DNA of 64,000 bases from Pseudomonas sp. CFBP 13711 (GCF_014842265.1 NZ_JACYVI010000015.1:4604-68603); one strand, 5' to 3'; numbered from the stretch's first letter, positions 8,148 through 17,382 are shown. Notes: generated by a model from the letters alone, not told the origin. Made by a program: numbers and translations.

Positions 8148-9542
8148 ATGGTCCAGCCCGCCACTCAGGATGCCCCGCGCGTCGGTAACAAGCTCACGCC
8201 CCGCGAGTTTCGCGGCATGGCGGCGATTCTGATGTCCATCGCCCTCGCCACCCTCGATACCGCCATCGCCAACACCGCCCTCCCCGCCATCGCGGCAGAT
8301 CTCAACGCCTCGCCGGCAGCGTCGGTGTGGATCATCAACGCCTACCAGCTCGCCGCCGTCGCCACGCTGTTGCCGTTCGCGGCGCTGGGCGGTGTGCTCG
8401 GTCATCGCAAGGTCTATCTGGGCGGGCTGATTCTGTTCGTGGTGTCGTCGGCGCTGTGTGCGCTGTCCTGGTCGTTGCCCACGCTGACCATCGCCCGCGT
8501 GCTGCAGGGCATCGGCGCCAGCGCGATCATGAGCGTCAACGCCGCGCTGATCGGCTCGATTTTCCCCCACGAACGGCTGGGCCGCGGCCTGGGCATGAAC
8601 GCGCTGGTGGTCGGCACTTCGTTTTCCATCGGCCCGACCGTGGCCTCGCTGGTGTTGTCGGTAGCAAGTTGGCCGTGGCTGTTCGCGATCAACCTGCCCA
8701 TCGGCCTGTTCGCCCTGGCGTTCGCCTGGAATTCGCTGCCCGCCACACGGCTCGGCAGCCTGACCTTCGACCGCATGACGGCCGTGCTCAATGTCATCAC
8801 CTTCGGCGCGCTGATCTTTGCCCTGAGTCAGGCGGCGCAACTGGGTTCCATGGCCAGCGTGCTCATCGCCCTGGCGATCTTTCTGGTGGGCGGCGCGCTG
8901 ATGCTAAAACGCGAGGTCGGTCATCCTGCGCCGATGTTTCCCCTGGATTTGCTCAAGCGACCGCTGTTTGCGTTGTCGGCGCTGACGGCGTTCTGTTCGT
9001 TCGCCACCCAGGGGCTGGCGTTCGTCTCGCTGCCGTTCTTTTTTGAAAGCACCCTGGGCCGCGACCCGATCCAGACCGGGTTTCTGATGACGCCGTGGTC
9101 GGTGGTGGTGGCGATGATCGCGCCGTTCGCCGGGCGCCTATCGGACCGTTATGCGCCGGGGCTGCTGGGCGGGATTGGCTTGGCGATGCTCTGCCTGGGA
9201 ATGATTTCCCTGGCGACCATGCCCGCCGACGCCAGCGTGATGTCGATCATTGCGCGGATGATTCTGTGCGGCATCGGCTTCGGTTTCTTTCAGGCGCCGA
9301 ATCAGAAAGCCCTGATGACCAGCGCGCCAAAGGAACGCTCCAGCGGCGCCAGCGGCACGATTGCGACGGCACGTTTGATCGGTCAGGCCACGGGCGCGGC
9401 GTTGGTGGCACTGAGCTTCGGGATTTCCAATACCCACGGCCCGGTGCTGGCGTTGAGCATCGGCGCGGGCTTTGCGGCGGTGGGCAGTGTGGCGAGCGGC
9501 TTGCGGTTGGTGACCAAGAACACGGCCAATCCGCGGGTGTGA
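8148..9542 (+). CDS. MFS transporter, DHA2 (EmrB/QacA) drug-efflux type
   Basis: An inner-membrane proton antiporter of 464 residues with about 14 predicted hydrophobic segments. The family's motif C-like and D1-like regions are visible: LATLDTAIANTALPAIAADL in the first helix and WVINAY-like VWIINAYQLA in the second; ALGGVLGHRKVYLGG is the motif A loop. The ATG at 8148 is about 11 bases from CCGGAG and is chosen over the TTG at 8139. Substrates cannot be predicted. It stands alone between REPIN-containing gaps; the SDR downstream is separated by about 250 bases and is probably independent. Confidence 0.9.
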   Translation: MVQPATQDAPRVGNKLTPREFRGMAAILMSIALATLDTAIANTALPAIAADLNASPAASVWIINAYQLAAVATLLPFAALGGVLGHRKVYLGGLILFVVSSALCALSWSLPTLTIARVLQGIGASAIMSVNAALIGSIFPHERLGRGLGMNALVVGTSFSIGPTVASLVLSVASWPWLFAINLPIGLFALAFAWNSLPATRLGSLTFDRMTAVLNVITFGALIFALSQAAQLGSMASVLIALAIFLVGGALMLKREVGHPAPMFPLDLLKRPLFALSALTAFCSFATQGLAFVSLPFFFESTLGRDPIQTGFLMTPWSVVVAMIAPFAGRLSDRYAPGLLGGIGLAMLCLGMISLATMPADASVMSIIARMILCGIGFGFFQAPNQKALMTSAPKERSSGASGTIATARLIGQATGAALVALSFGISNTHGPVLALSIGAGFAAVGSVASGLRLVTKNTANPRV

Positions 9543-9562
9543 CATGCAGGCGGTGCGCACCT

Positions 9563-9651
9563 TGTAGGAGTGAGCTTGCTCGCGATCGCGGTGTGTCAGT
9601 GGATTCACCTATAACTGACACGCCCTGATCGCGAGCAAGCTCACTCCTACA
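9563..9651. repeat. REPIN
   Basis: Inverted arms TAGGAGTGAGCTTGCTCGCG and CGCGAGCAAGCTCACTCCTA lie just downstream of the MFS gene and can fold into a cruciform or a transcript-end hairpin. Confidence 0.85.
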
Positions 9652-9794
9652 GGACCGGCATTCTTCCCATGGCAGCGCCAAGCCGGGGCAGGATCAGGCA
9701 ATCATCGCGTAGAACTGGGTCATCGGTTTCGGGCGCAGGGTTCCTACCATGGGGGCCGGCCATCAACGGCTTAGGCCACATGAGGAAACGCACA

Positions 9795-10628
9795 ATGAGC
9801 AAAACCAAAACCCTGTTCGTCACCGGTGTCAGCAGCGGCTTCGGCCAGGCGTTGGCGCAGCGGGCGCTGGCGGCGGGTCATACCGTGATCGGCACGCTGC
9901 GCAACGAAGACGCCGTGCAGGCATTCGAAGCCCAGGCACCCGGTCGCGCCCACGGCGTGTTGCTGGACGTCACCGACTTCGACGCCATCGACCGCGTGGT
10001 CGCCGAGGCCGACACCGCGTTCGGGCCCATCGACGTGCTGGTCAACAACGCCGGCTATGGCCACGAGGGCATTCTGGAAGAGTCGCCGCTGGAGGACTTG
10101 CGTCGGCAGTTCGACGTCAACGTGTTCGGCGCGGTGGCGATCATCAAGGCTTTCGTGCCGCTGTTCCGTCAGCGCCGCAGCGGGCACATCCTCAATGTCA
10201 CCTCCATGGGCGGCTTCATCACGATGCCGGGGATTTCCTACTACCACGGCAGCAAGTTCGCCCTGGAAGGCATTTCTGAATCCCTGGGCAAGGAGCTGAA
10301 GCCGTTCAATGTGTTCGTCACCGCGGTGGCACCGGGGTCGTTCCGCACGGATTGGGCCGGTCGTTCGATGCAGCGTACTGCGCGGCAGATTACCGACTAC
10401 GACGCCAGCTTCGACCCGATCCGCAAGGCCCGCGAAGAACGCAGCGGCAAACAGCCGGGGGATCCGGTCAAGGCTGCCGACGCGATGCTCAAGCTGATTG
10501 ATAGCCCCAACCCGCCGGCGCATCTGCTGCTGGGCAGCGATGCGTTGAAGCTGGTGCGGGAAAAGCTCGCGCAGCTGGAAGCCGAGTTTGCGGAATGGGA
10601 AGAGGTGTCGCGGCCGACGGATGGGTGA
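9795..10628 (+). CDS. Short-chain dehydrogenase/reductase (classical SDR)
   Basis: A cytosolic NAD(P)-dependent oxidoreductase, 277 residues from the ATG at 9795. The cofactor glycine motif is TGVSSGFGQA, NNAGYG marks the central strand, and the catalytic Ser and YxxxK are seen in NVTSMGG and YYHGSK. An alternative ATG at 9780 would add MRKRT. Sequence resembles broad oxidoreductases annotated as DltE/YbbO-like SDRs. The substrate is unknown and neighbours give no clue. Confidence 0.88.
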   Translation: MSKTKTLFVTGVSSGFGQALAQRALAAGHTVIGTLRNEDAVQAFEAQAPGRAHGVLLDVTDFDAIDRVVAEADTAFGPIDVLVNNAGYGHEGILEESPLEDLRRQFDVNVFGAVAIIKAFVPLFRQRRSGHILNVTSMGGFITMPGISYYHGSKFALEGISESLGKELKPFNVFVTAVAPGSFRTDWAGRSMQRTARQITDYDASFDPIRKAREERSGKQPGDPVKAADAMLKLIDSPNPPAHLLLGSDALKLVREKLAQLEAEFAEWEEVSRPTDG

Positions 10629-10960
10629 TCCTTCGCTGGCAGTTTGGAAGGTGTAGTTGATGTGTGGGATGCAGGCCATGATGCGGTCCCTGTGGGAGTG
10701 AGTTTGCTCACGAAAGCGCCGGTCCAGCCACTGCATCTTTATCGGCTGGAAGCCAGCATTCGCGAGCAAGCTCGCTCCCGCGAGACCGCGGCTGACTTGA
10801 GATTTCGAGTCATACAGAGGACCTGTGGGAGTGAGCTTGCTCACGAAAGCGCCGGTCCAGCCACTGCATCTTTATCGGCTGGAAGCCAGCATTCGCGAGC
10901 AAGCTCGCTCCCACAAGTTCTCCGTTAACAGCGACATCTGCTGTGTTCCCGCTTTACGAG
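10629..10960. repeat. Intergenic region with two near-identical REPINs
   Basis: Units at 10691-10782 and 10824-10915 share almost the whole sequence, including the inner segment CCGGTCCAGCCACTGCATC, which points to recent tandem duplication. They separate the convergent SDR and regulator genes. No gene is seen. Confidence 0.85.
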
Positions 10961-11752
10961 CTAAACCCCGCCGCGGCTAAAGATACGGATGACTTCATCC
11001 AGATGCCCCGCCATCGCCTGTCTCGCAGCGTCTGCATCTCGATTTTGCAGGGCGTCGAGGATCAGGCGGTGTTCGTGTTCGGAGCGGAACGGCATGTCGT
11101 CGGAGGTGTAGTGCGCCTGCAAACGCTGGAACATGCTGCCGTACTGATGCCCGAGCAGGTGTTTGATCATCAGCCCATAGGCCGGATTGCCGGAGGCCTG
11201 GGCGATGCGGATGTGGAACAGGCGATCGCCGGGGTGGGTGTGGGAATGCTCGCGGTTGTCGCGGGCGTTGCGTTCGAAGGCCTCGCGGATGGCTTCAAGT
11301 TCTTCATCGCTGGCGCTTTGAGCTGCCAGCGCCGCCGCTTCCGGTTCAATCAACCGCCGCGCCTGGAGCAAGGCAAACGGCGGAATCTCCGCGCTGAAAT
11401 CCACCTCGATGCCCAGCTCCGGATCGACGTCTTTCCACTGATCGCGGGTGACCTGGGTCATCACCGGTTCATCGGACAGCTTCTGCACGGGCGGCTCACA
11501 GACCAGCACGCCATTGCCCACGCGCACATCCACCAGCCCGATCACCTCAAGGGCAATCATCGCCTCGCGCACCGACGCCCTGCTCACCCCCAGCATCTTG
11601 GCCAATTCACGTTCGGCCGGCAGGCGGCTGCCCGGTGGAAATTCGCCGCTGTCGATCAGCGCGCGGAGCTGATCGGCGATCTGGCGATAAAGTCTCTGGT
11701 TATCAATTACTTGGATTGGCATCGGGAATCGGCTCGGAATTTTACAGCGCAC
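10961..11752 (-). CDS. FadR-subfamily GntR transcriptional regulator (L-fucose operon)
   Basis: A DNA-binding regulator of 263 residues from 11752, or 253 from the ATG at 11722 (MPIQVID), which fits the family better. The winged helix (about 15-80) includes GSRLPAERELAKMLGVSRAS and the C-terminal FCD effector domain (about 100-240) contains HIRIAQASGN and HLDEV near its end with metal-ligand-type Asp/His residues. It diverges from the L-fucose catabolic genes across a 214-base gap containing a perfect 19-base inverted repeat, so it most likely represses that operon and its own gene, with a pathway acid such as 2-keto-3-deoxyfuconate as a plausible inducer. Confidence 0.88.
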   Translation of the reverse strand: MRCKIPSRFPMPIQVIDNQRLYRQIADQLRALIDSGEFPPGSRLPAERELAKMLGVSRASVREAMIALEVIGLVDVRVGNGVLVCEPPVQKLSDEPVMTQVTRDQWKDVDPELGIEVDFSAEIPPFALLQARRLIEPEAAALAAQSASDEELEAIREAFERNARDNREHSHTHPGDRLFHIRIAQASGNPAYGLMIKHLLGHQYGSMFQRLQAHYTSDDMPFRSEHEHRLILDALQNRDADAARQAMAGHLDEVIRIFSRGGV

Positions 11753-11803
11753 TGGATCGAAAAATGACCTTGTTGCAGTCCATGACTAGTGCTAAAAACA
11801 GGA

Positions 11804-11822
11804 CCAATGGCCTGACCATTGG
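11804..11822. promoter_or_regulatory. Candidate operator of the fucose-operon GntR regulator
   Basis: CCAATGG-cctga-CCATTGG is a perfect inverted repeat with 7-base arms and a 5-base centre, in the divergent gap between the FadR-type regulator and the first catabolic gene. Its TGG...CCA symmetry suits a FadR-subfamily dimer. Confidence 0.6.
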
Positions 11823-11966
11823 AGCGCTGCAGTGAGCGGAGCATAGCAAAACCCGTCGGGGTTCGGCGTGCTTCAAATCTCATGACGCGCTGCACGGTTC
11901 GATCAGCAGACCTCGACGGCAGCATGGCCAGTCAGGTCGTCTCAACAATAAAAACAAGGGATCAAC

Positions 11967-12707
11967 ATGGACCTCACCGGTAAGCGAGTGCTCATCACGG
12001 CCGCCGCCCAGGGCATCGGTCAAGCCAGCGTGGAGGCTTATCTCAAGGCCGGCGCGGAAGTCTTCGCCGTGGACATCAACGGCGCAGCGCTGGATCACCT
12101 GCAGGGCGTGCACAAGCGTGTGCTCGACGTCACCGATCACGCTGCCATCGAACGACTGGCCGCCGAAGTGGGCGCGCTGGACGTGCTGTTCAACTGCGCG
12201 GGCGTGGTGCACAGCGGCAACATCCTCGAATGCTCCGACGACGACTGGCGCTTCGCCTTCGATCTCAACGTCACCGCGATGTACAAGATGATCCGAGCGT
12301 TCTTGCCGGCCATGCTGGCCAACGGTGGCGGCTCGATCATCAATATGTCGTCGGTGGCCTCGGCCATCAAGGGCGTGCCCAACCGCTTCGCCTACTGCGC
12401 CAGCAAGGCCGCCGTGATCGGCATCACCCGTTCGGTCGCTGCCGACTTCGTCGGGCAGAACATTCGCTGCAACTGCATTTGCCCCGGCACCGTGGAATCC
12501 CCTTCCTTGCGTCAGCGGGTGGCTGATCAGGCGGCGCGCGAGGGACGCGAAGAGGCCGAGGTGTACGCGGCATTTGAAGCGCGCCAGCCCATGGGGCGCC
12601 TGGGCACCCCCGAGGAAATCGCCCAACTGGCGCTGTACCTTGGCTCGTCGGCCAGCGGCTTTACCACCGGCACGGCGCAGATCATCGATGGCGGCTGGAG
12701 CAACTGA
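11967..12707 (+). CDS. SDR, probable 2-keto-3-deoxy-L-fuconate dehydrogenase
   Basis: A 246-residue classical SDR. The glycine motif is ITAAAQGIGQA, then NCAG, a catalytic Ser in NMSSVAS and YCASK. The C-terminal motif CICPGTVESPSLRQR is characteristic of the dehydrogenases that act on 2-keto-3-deoxy acids in fucose/rhamnose routes. In the Xanthomonas-type pathway this enzyme oxidises 2-keto-3-deoxy-L-fuconate to the 2,4-diketo acid with NAD+. It is the first gene of the operon, followed by the FAH-family hydrolase that would use its product. Confidence 0.82.
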   Translation: MDLTGKRVLITAAAQGIGQASVEAYLKAGAEVFAVDINGAALDHLQGVHKRVLDVTDHAAIERLAAEVGALDVLFNCAGVVHSGNILECSDDDWRFAFDLNVTAMYKMIRAFLPAMLANGGGSIINMSSVASAIKGVPNRFAYCASKAAVIGITRSVAADFVGQNIRCNCICPGTVESPSLRQRVADQAAREGREEAEVYAAFEARQPMGRLGTPEEIAQLALYLGSSASGFTTGTAQIIDGGWSN

Positions 12708-12772
12708 GCCTGTTCACGACCTTCACCAATACCCACACCGAATTCTGATCACTCACCATTAGAGGACACCCC

Positions 12773-13618
12773 ATGAAATTGCTGCGTTACGGCGAACCCG
12801 GTCAAGAACGCCCTGGCCTGCTGGACAGCGACGGCCGCATTCGCGATCTGACCGATCTCATCGGCGACCTGTCGGGCACCGCCCTGAGCCCGGAAAGCAT
12901 CGCGCATCTGCAATCCCAGGACATCAACAGCCTCCCGCTGGTTGAAGGCAATCCCCGCCTCGGCCCGTGCGTGGGCAAGATCGGCAAGTTCATCTGCATC
13001 GGCCTGAACTACGCCGACCACGCCGCTGAAACCGGTGCGGACATTCCGAAAGAACCGATCATTTTCAACAAGTGGACCAGCGCCATCGTCGGCCCCAACG
13101 ACAACGTGGAAATCCCGCGCAACTCGAAGAAGACCGACTGGGAAGTCGAGCTGGGCGTGGTGATCGGCAAGGGCGGTCGCTACATCGACGAAGCCGATGC
13201 CCTGGAGCACGTGGCGGGCTATTGCGTGATCAACGACGTGTCCGAGCGGGAATTCCAGATCGAGCGCGGCGGCACCTGGGACAAGGGCAAGGGCTGCGAC
13301 ACTTTCGGCCCGATCGGTCCGTGGCTGGTGACCCGCGATGAAATCGCCGACCCGCACCAGCTCAACCTGTGGCTGGAAGTCGACGGGAAGCGCTATCAGA
13401 ACGGCAACACGCGCACGATGATTTTCCAGATCCCCGAGCTGGTGAGCTACCTGAGCCAGTTCATGAGCCTGCAACCGGGCGACGTGATTTCCACCGGTAC
13501 ACCGCCGGGTGTGGGCCTGGGCATCAAGCCGGAGCCGGTGTTCCTGCGCGCCGGCCAGACCATGCGTCTGGGTATTGAAGGGCTGGGTGAACAGCAGCAG
13601 CTGACGGTCGACGCCTGA
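12773..13618 (+). CDS. Fumarylacetoacetate hydrolase-family enzyme (2,4-diketo-3-deoxy-L-fuconate hydrolase)
   Basis: A 281-residue FAH-fold hydrolase starting at an ATG preceded by AGAGGA. The metal-binding and catalytic signatures are seen in CIGLNYADHAAETG, WEVELGVVIGKGGRYI and NDVSERE, and in TGTPPGVGLG near the C terminus. The family cleaves C-C bonds of 2,4-diketo acids. In this context it should split 2,4-diketo-3-deoxy-L-fuconate into pyruvate and L-lactate, completing the pathway. It is often mislabelled ureidoglycolate lyase. Confidence 0.82.
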   Translation: MKLLRYGEPGQERPGLLDSDGRIRDLTDLIGDLSGTALSPESIAHLQSQDINSLPLVEGNPRLGPCVGKIGKFICIGLNYADHAAETGADIPKEPIIFNKWTSAIVGPNDNVEIPRNSKKTDWEVELGVVIGKGGRYIDEADALEHVAGYCVINDVSEREFQIERGGTWDKGKGCDTFGPIGPWLVTRDEIADPHQLNLWLEVDGKRYQNGNTRTMIFQIPELVSYLSQFMSLQPGDVISTGTPPGVGLGIKPEPVFLRAGQTMRLGIEGLGEQQQLTVDA

Positions 13619-13635
13619 TGCAGCAAACACCATTC

Positions 13636-13727
13636 CTGTGGGAGCGAGCTTGCTCGCGAAGAGGCCAGTGCATTCCCTGCATATTCATCAGGAGTAAAGG
13701 CTTCGCGAGCAAGCTCGCTCCCACAGG
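13636..13727. repeat. REPIN
   Basis: Inverted arms TGTGGGAGCGAGCTTGCTCG and CGAGCAAGCTCGCTCCCACA lie between the hydrolase and dehydratase genes and can form a hairpin in the operon transcript. Confidence 0.85.
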
Positions 13728-13809
13728 TTCTGCATGCACTTGAGATCAGTGTTTTCCTCAGTTTTTCCAATACGCCGCGCTGCCCATAACAATGCCAAAG
13801 GGACCCGCC

Positions 13810-15087
13810 ATGACCACCATCACCGCCTTGCGCGTTGAAGACATCCGTTTCCCCACGTCGCAATTCCTCGACGGCTCGGACGCGATGAACCCGGACCCCG
13901 ACTACTCGGCGGCCTACGTCATTCTCGAGACCGATCACCCCACCCTGCAGGGCCACGGTCTGACCTTCACCATCGGCCGCGGCAACGAGATCTGCTGCGC
14001 CGCGATCAACGCTCTGGCGGGCGTGATGGTCGGGCTGAAGCTGGAATGGATCGCCGAAGACATGGGCCGTTTCTGGCGTCACGTCACCAGCGACAGCCAG
14101 TTGCGCTGGATCGGCCCTGACAAGGGCGCGATTCACCTGGCGACTGGCGCCGTGGTCAATGCGACGTGGGATTTGTGGGCCAAGTCCGAGGGCAAGCCGG
14201 TGTGGCAACTGGTGGCGGAAATGACCCCGGCGCAACTGGTGCGCTGCATCGATTTTCGCTACATCACCGACTGCCTCACCCCGGACGAAGCCCTGACCCT
14301 GCTGACCGAGCGCGCCGAGGGCAAAGCACAACGGTTGCGGACGCTGCTTGCCGACGGTTACCCCTGCTACACCACCTCGGCGGGCTGGCTCGGCTACCCC
14401 GACGACAAGCTACGCCGGCTGTGTCAGGAAGCGGTCGACGGCGGTTTTTCCCACATCAAACTCAAGGTTGGCCGCGACCTGCAGGACGACATCCGCCGGG
14501 TGCGCATCGCCCGGGAAGTGCTGGGGCCGGATCGTCATCTGATGATCGACGCCAATCAGGTCTGGGAGGTCGGCGAGGCCATCGACTGGGTCCGCGAGCT
14601 GGCGTTCGCCAAACCGTGGTTCATTGAAGAACCGACCAGCCCGGACGACGTCGAAGGCCATCGCACGATTCGTCTTGGCGTGCACCCGGTGAAGGTGGCG
14701 ACGGGCGAGATGTGCCAGAACCGCATCGTCTTCAAGCAACTGATCATGCGTGGCGCCATCGACGTGGTGCAGATCGACGCCTGCCGCCTCGGCGGGGTCA
14801 ACGAGGTGCTGGCGGTGATGCTCATGGCCGCCAAATACCGGCTGCCGGTCTGCCCCCATGCTGGCGGCGTCGGGTTGTGCGAGTACGTGCAGCACCTGTC
14901 GATGATCGACTTTCTGTGCATCGCCGGCACCCATGAAGGTCGGGTGGTGGAATACGTTGATCACCTGCATGAGCACTTTGAAGACCCGTGTGTGATTCGT
15001 GATGCGGCGTATTTGCCACCGGCCGCACCGGGGTTTTCGATTCAGATGAAAGCCGCCTCGCGGGCGCGGTATGCATACAAGGGCTGA
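13810..15087 (+). CDS. L-fuconate dehydratase (enolase superfamily)
   Basis: A 425-residue enolase-superfamily dehydratase. The N-terminal capping domain begins TTITALRVEDIRFPTS and contains SDAMNPDPDYSAAYV, a fuconate dehydratase hallmark. In the barrel, the acid/base Lys pair appears as SHIKLKVG, Mg2+ ligands in MIDANQ, FIEEPTSPDD and TGEM, and the catalytic His in CPHAGGVGL. It removes water from L-fuconate to give 2-keto-3-deoxy-L-fuconate. The ATG at 13810 is chosen because the family starts there; an upstream in-frame ATG at 13792 adds six residues. Confidence 0.9.
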   Translation: MTTITALRVEDIRFPTSQFLDGSDAMNPDPDYSAAYVILETDHPTLQGHGLTFTIGRGNEICCAAINALAGVMVGLKLEWIAEDMGRFWRHVTSDSQLRWIGPDKGAIHLATGAVVNATWDLWAKSEGKPVWQLVAEMTPAQLVRCIDFRYITDCLTPDEALTLLTERAEGKAQRLRTLLADGYPCYTTSAGWLGYPDDKLRRLCQEAVDGGFSHIKLKVGRDLQDDIRRVRIAREVLGPDRHLMIDANQVWEVGEAIDWVRELAFAKPWFIEEPTSPDDVEGHRTIRLGVHPVKVATGEMCQNRIVFKQLIMRGAIDVVQIDACRLGGVNEVLAVMLMAAKYRLPVCPHAGGVGLCEYVQHLSMIDFLCIAGTHEGRVVEYVDHLHEHFEDPCVIRDAAYLPPAAPGFSIQMKAASRARYAYKG

Positions 15088-15104
15088 GCACACTGCCGAA
15101 CCCT

Positions 15105-15211
15105 TGTAGGAGCGCGCTTGGTCTGGGCGGCAACCGGACGAAATGGCCGGGACACCCGATGCAGGTGTGTCGTTTGTACCTAAGCCTTCGCGAGCAAGCT
15201 CACTCCTACAG
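15105..15211. repeat. Degenerate REPIN
   Basis: A right arm CGCGAGCAAGCTCACTCCTA is intact; the left arm TAGGAGCGCGCTTGGTC is decayed. The spacing is slightly longer than in the other units. Confidence 0.65.
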
Positions 15212-15251
15212 TAATTGCGTGAGGCCATGAAACGGACGGAGTACAACAACA

Positions 15252-16133
15252 ATGTCGTCCCGACACTCAAGCGTTCCGGCACCGCCCTTGCGGGTGGATG
15301 CCCATCAGCATTTCTGGACTTACGACGCCAGGGATTACCCCTGGATTGACCAGCGCCATGCTGCGTTGCAACGGGATTTTCTGCCGGGCGATTTAAAACC
15401 TCTGCTCGATCGGCATGGCATCGATGGCTGCGTCGCGGTGCAGGCGCGGCACAGTGTCGACGAGACGGACGCACTTCTGACCCATGCGGCCGAGCATCCG
15501 TGGATCTTCGGCGTGGTCGGCTGGGCGGACCTGCGGGCGGATGGTGTCGACGAGCAATTGGCACGCTGGGCGGACGCGGAAAAACTGGTCGGCCTGCGTC
15601 ACTTGGTACAGGACGAACCGGCGCCGTCGCTGTTCCTCCAGGACCCGGCGTTGGCCCGGGGTATGCGGCAGCTGCAAACCCTCGGGCTGACTTACGACGT
15701 GCTGATAAAAGACAAAGACCTCCACGCCGCCACCGACTTCTGCCAACGCCACGACCGGCATCACCTGATCCTTGATCACCTCGGCAAACCGGATCTGTCC
15801 CTTGAAGACCCCATCGCCTGGGCCGATCGCCTTGCCCCGTTGGCCGCCCTGCCCCACGTGGCCTGCAAACTGTCGGGGCTGATTACCGAAGCCGACTGGC
15901 AACGCTGGCGACCGGTGGAACTGCTGCCGTATTTCTATCTGGCGCTGGAATTGTTCGGGCCGCAACGACTGATGTTCGGCTCCGACTGGCCGGTCTGTCT
16001 GGTGGCGGGCAATTACAGCGACGTCCACCAGTTGTTCGAAACCGCCATCAGCTCGCTCTCCGTCGATGAGCAAAACGCGCTGCGCGGCGGCACCGCCATT
16101 CGCCTGTACGGCCTGCAAGGAAACTGCCCATGA
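15252..16133 (+). CDS. L-fucono-1,5-lactonase (amidohydrolase family)
   Basis: A 293-residue TIM-barrel hydrolase of the amidohydrolase-2 family. Metal-site motifs are VDAHQHFW at the N terminus, LDHLGKPDL in the middle and MFGSDWPVC near residue 240, as in fuconolactonases and related sugar lactonases. It opens the lactone produced by L-fucose dehydrogenase. The stop overlaps the start of the next gene (ATGA at 16130), so the lactonase and dehydrogenase are translationally coupled, matching their consecutive steps. Confidence 0.85.
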   Translation: MSSRHSSVPAPPLRVDAHQHFWTYDARDYPWIDQRHAALQRDFLPGDLKPLLDRHGIDGCVAVQARHSVDETDALLTHAAEHPWIFGVVGWADLRADGVDEQLARWADAEKLVGLRHLVQDEPAPSLFLQDPALARGMRQLQTLGLTYDVLIKDKDLHAATDFCQRHDRHHLILDHLGKPDLSLEDPIAWADRLAPLAALPHVACKLSGLITEADWQRWRPVELLPYFYLALELFGPQRLMFGSDWPVCLVAGNYSDVHQLFETAISSLSVDEQNALRGGTAIRLYGLQGNCP

Positions 16134-16906
16134 ATCTGCACCTGCAAGACAAGGTCATCATCGTCACCGGCGGCGGCTCGGGGATTGGCGCCGCGATCTC
16201 ACTGGGGCTGGCCGAAGAAGGCGCGGTCCCGGTGATCTTCGCCAATCAGCCGTTGCCTGCTGAATGGGCCGCCGAGCTGGACAGACGCCAGCCGCAGACC
16301 CTGTTCGTCCAGGTCGAGCTGCGTGACGAGGCCGAATGTGCGGCGGCGGTGAGCAAGGTGCTGGAGCGCTTTGGCCGCATCGACGGGCTGGTCAACAACG
16401 CCGGGGTCAACGACAACGTCGGGCTGGAGGCCGGTCGCAGCGCGTTCATCGAGTCGCTGGAGAAGAACCTCATTCACTACTACGTCATGGCCCATCTGTG
16501 CGTCGACGCGCTGAAAGCCAGCAAGGGCGCCATCGTCAACATCGGTTCGAAGACTGCACTCACCGGCCAGGGCGGCACCAGCGGCTACACCGCCTCGAAA
16601 GGCGCGCAACTGTCGCTGACCCGGGAATGGGCGGCGTCTTTGCTGAGCGATGGCGTGAGGGTGAACGCGGTGATTCCGGCTGAAGTGATGACGCCGCTGT
16701 ACGAGCGCTGGATTTCCAGCTTCGACGACCCTGACGCGAAGCTGGCGAAGATCGTCGAGAAAATCCCCCTCGGCCAGCGCATGACCACGCCGACGGAGAT
16801 TGCCGACAGCGTGCTGTTTCTGCTGTCCCCGCGAGCGTCCCACACCACCGGGCAGTGGCTGGTGGTGGACGGCGGCTATACGCATCTGGATCGGGCACTG
16901 ACATGA
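16130..16906 (+). CDS. L-fucose dehydrogenase (SDR)
   Basis: A 258-residue classical SDR. The cofactor motif is VTGGGSGIGAA, NNAGVND marks the central strand, and the catalytic residues are in NIGSKTAL and YTASK. The C-terminal GQWLVVDGGYTHLDRAL is typical of the L-fucose dehydrogenase branch. It oxidises L-fucose at C1 to L-fuconolactone with NAD(P)+. It is coupled to the lactonase gene and precedes the mutarotase, which would supply the correct anomer. Confidence 0.85.
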   Translation: MNLHLQDKVIIVTGGGSGIGAAISLGLAEEGAVPVIFANQPLPAEWAAELDRRQPQTLFVQVELRDEAECAAAVSKVLERFGRIDGLVNNAGVNDNVGLEAGRSAFIESLEKNLIHYYVMAHLCVDALKASKGAIVNIGSKTALTGQGGTSGYTASKGAQLSLTREWAASLLSDGVRVNAVIPAEVMTPLYERWISSFDDPDAKLAKIVEKIPLGQRMTTPTEIADSVLFLLSPRASHTTGQWLVVDGGYTHLDRALT

Positions 16907-16916
16907 GCGCGCTGAC

Positions 16917-17279
16917 ATGAATACCGGGAGGGTTGCGCAGCGTTTTTGTCTGGCCCTGGACATGGCTGATGACGACGCGTTGATCGCCGAGTATGAGCAA
17001 CTGCACCGGCGCATCTGGCCGGAGATTGCCGAACACCTGCGCAGTCAGGCCGTCTTGGACATGCAGATCTGGCGACTGGGCACGCGGCTGTTCATGGTCA
17101 TGGACACCGCCCCGGGCTTCAGCGCCGACGCGATGGACCAGGCGTCGGCGGCCAACCCCAAGGTGCAGGAATGGGAGGCGTTGATGTGGCGGTTTCAGAG
17201 ACCGACGCCGTGGACGGATCCGGGGAATAAGTGGCAGCCCATGGCGCAGATTTTTAGCCTGTCGGATCAGCCGCCTTGA
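16917..17279 (+). CDS. L-rhamnose/L-fucose mutarotase family protein
   Basis: A 120-residue alpha/beta ferredoxin-like protein of the YiiL (rhamnose mutarotase) family. Family residues are seen in EYEQLHRRIWPEI, where the His is catalytic, and in LFMVMDTAPGFS and the C-terminal WEALMWRFQRPTPW. It interconverts sugar anomers. The context with L-fucose dehydrogenase 10 bases upstream and FucP downstream indicates L-fucose as substrate. It is slightly longer than the usual 104-residue form. Confidence 0.82.
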   Translation: MNTGRVAQRFCLALDMADDDALIAEYEQLHRRIWPEIAEHLRSQAVLDMQIWRLGTRLFMVMDTAPGFSADAMDQASAANPKVQEWEALMWRFQRPTPWTDPGNKWQPMAQIFSLSDQPP

Positions 17280-17290
17280 AGCGTTTCAAT

Positions 17291-17382
17291 TGTGGGAGCG
17301 AGCTTGCTCGCGAAGGGGCCGAAACACCCCCTACATCTTTAGCGCCTGAAACGCCGTCTTCGTGAGCAAGCTCACTCCCACA
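17291..17382. repeat. REPIN
   Basis: Inverted arms TGTGGGAGCGAGCTTGCTCG and CGTGAGCAAGCTCACTCCCA lie between the mutarotase and permease genes. Confidence 0.85.
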
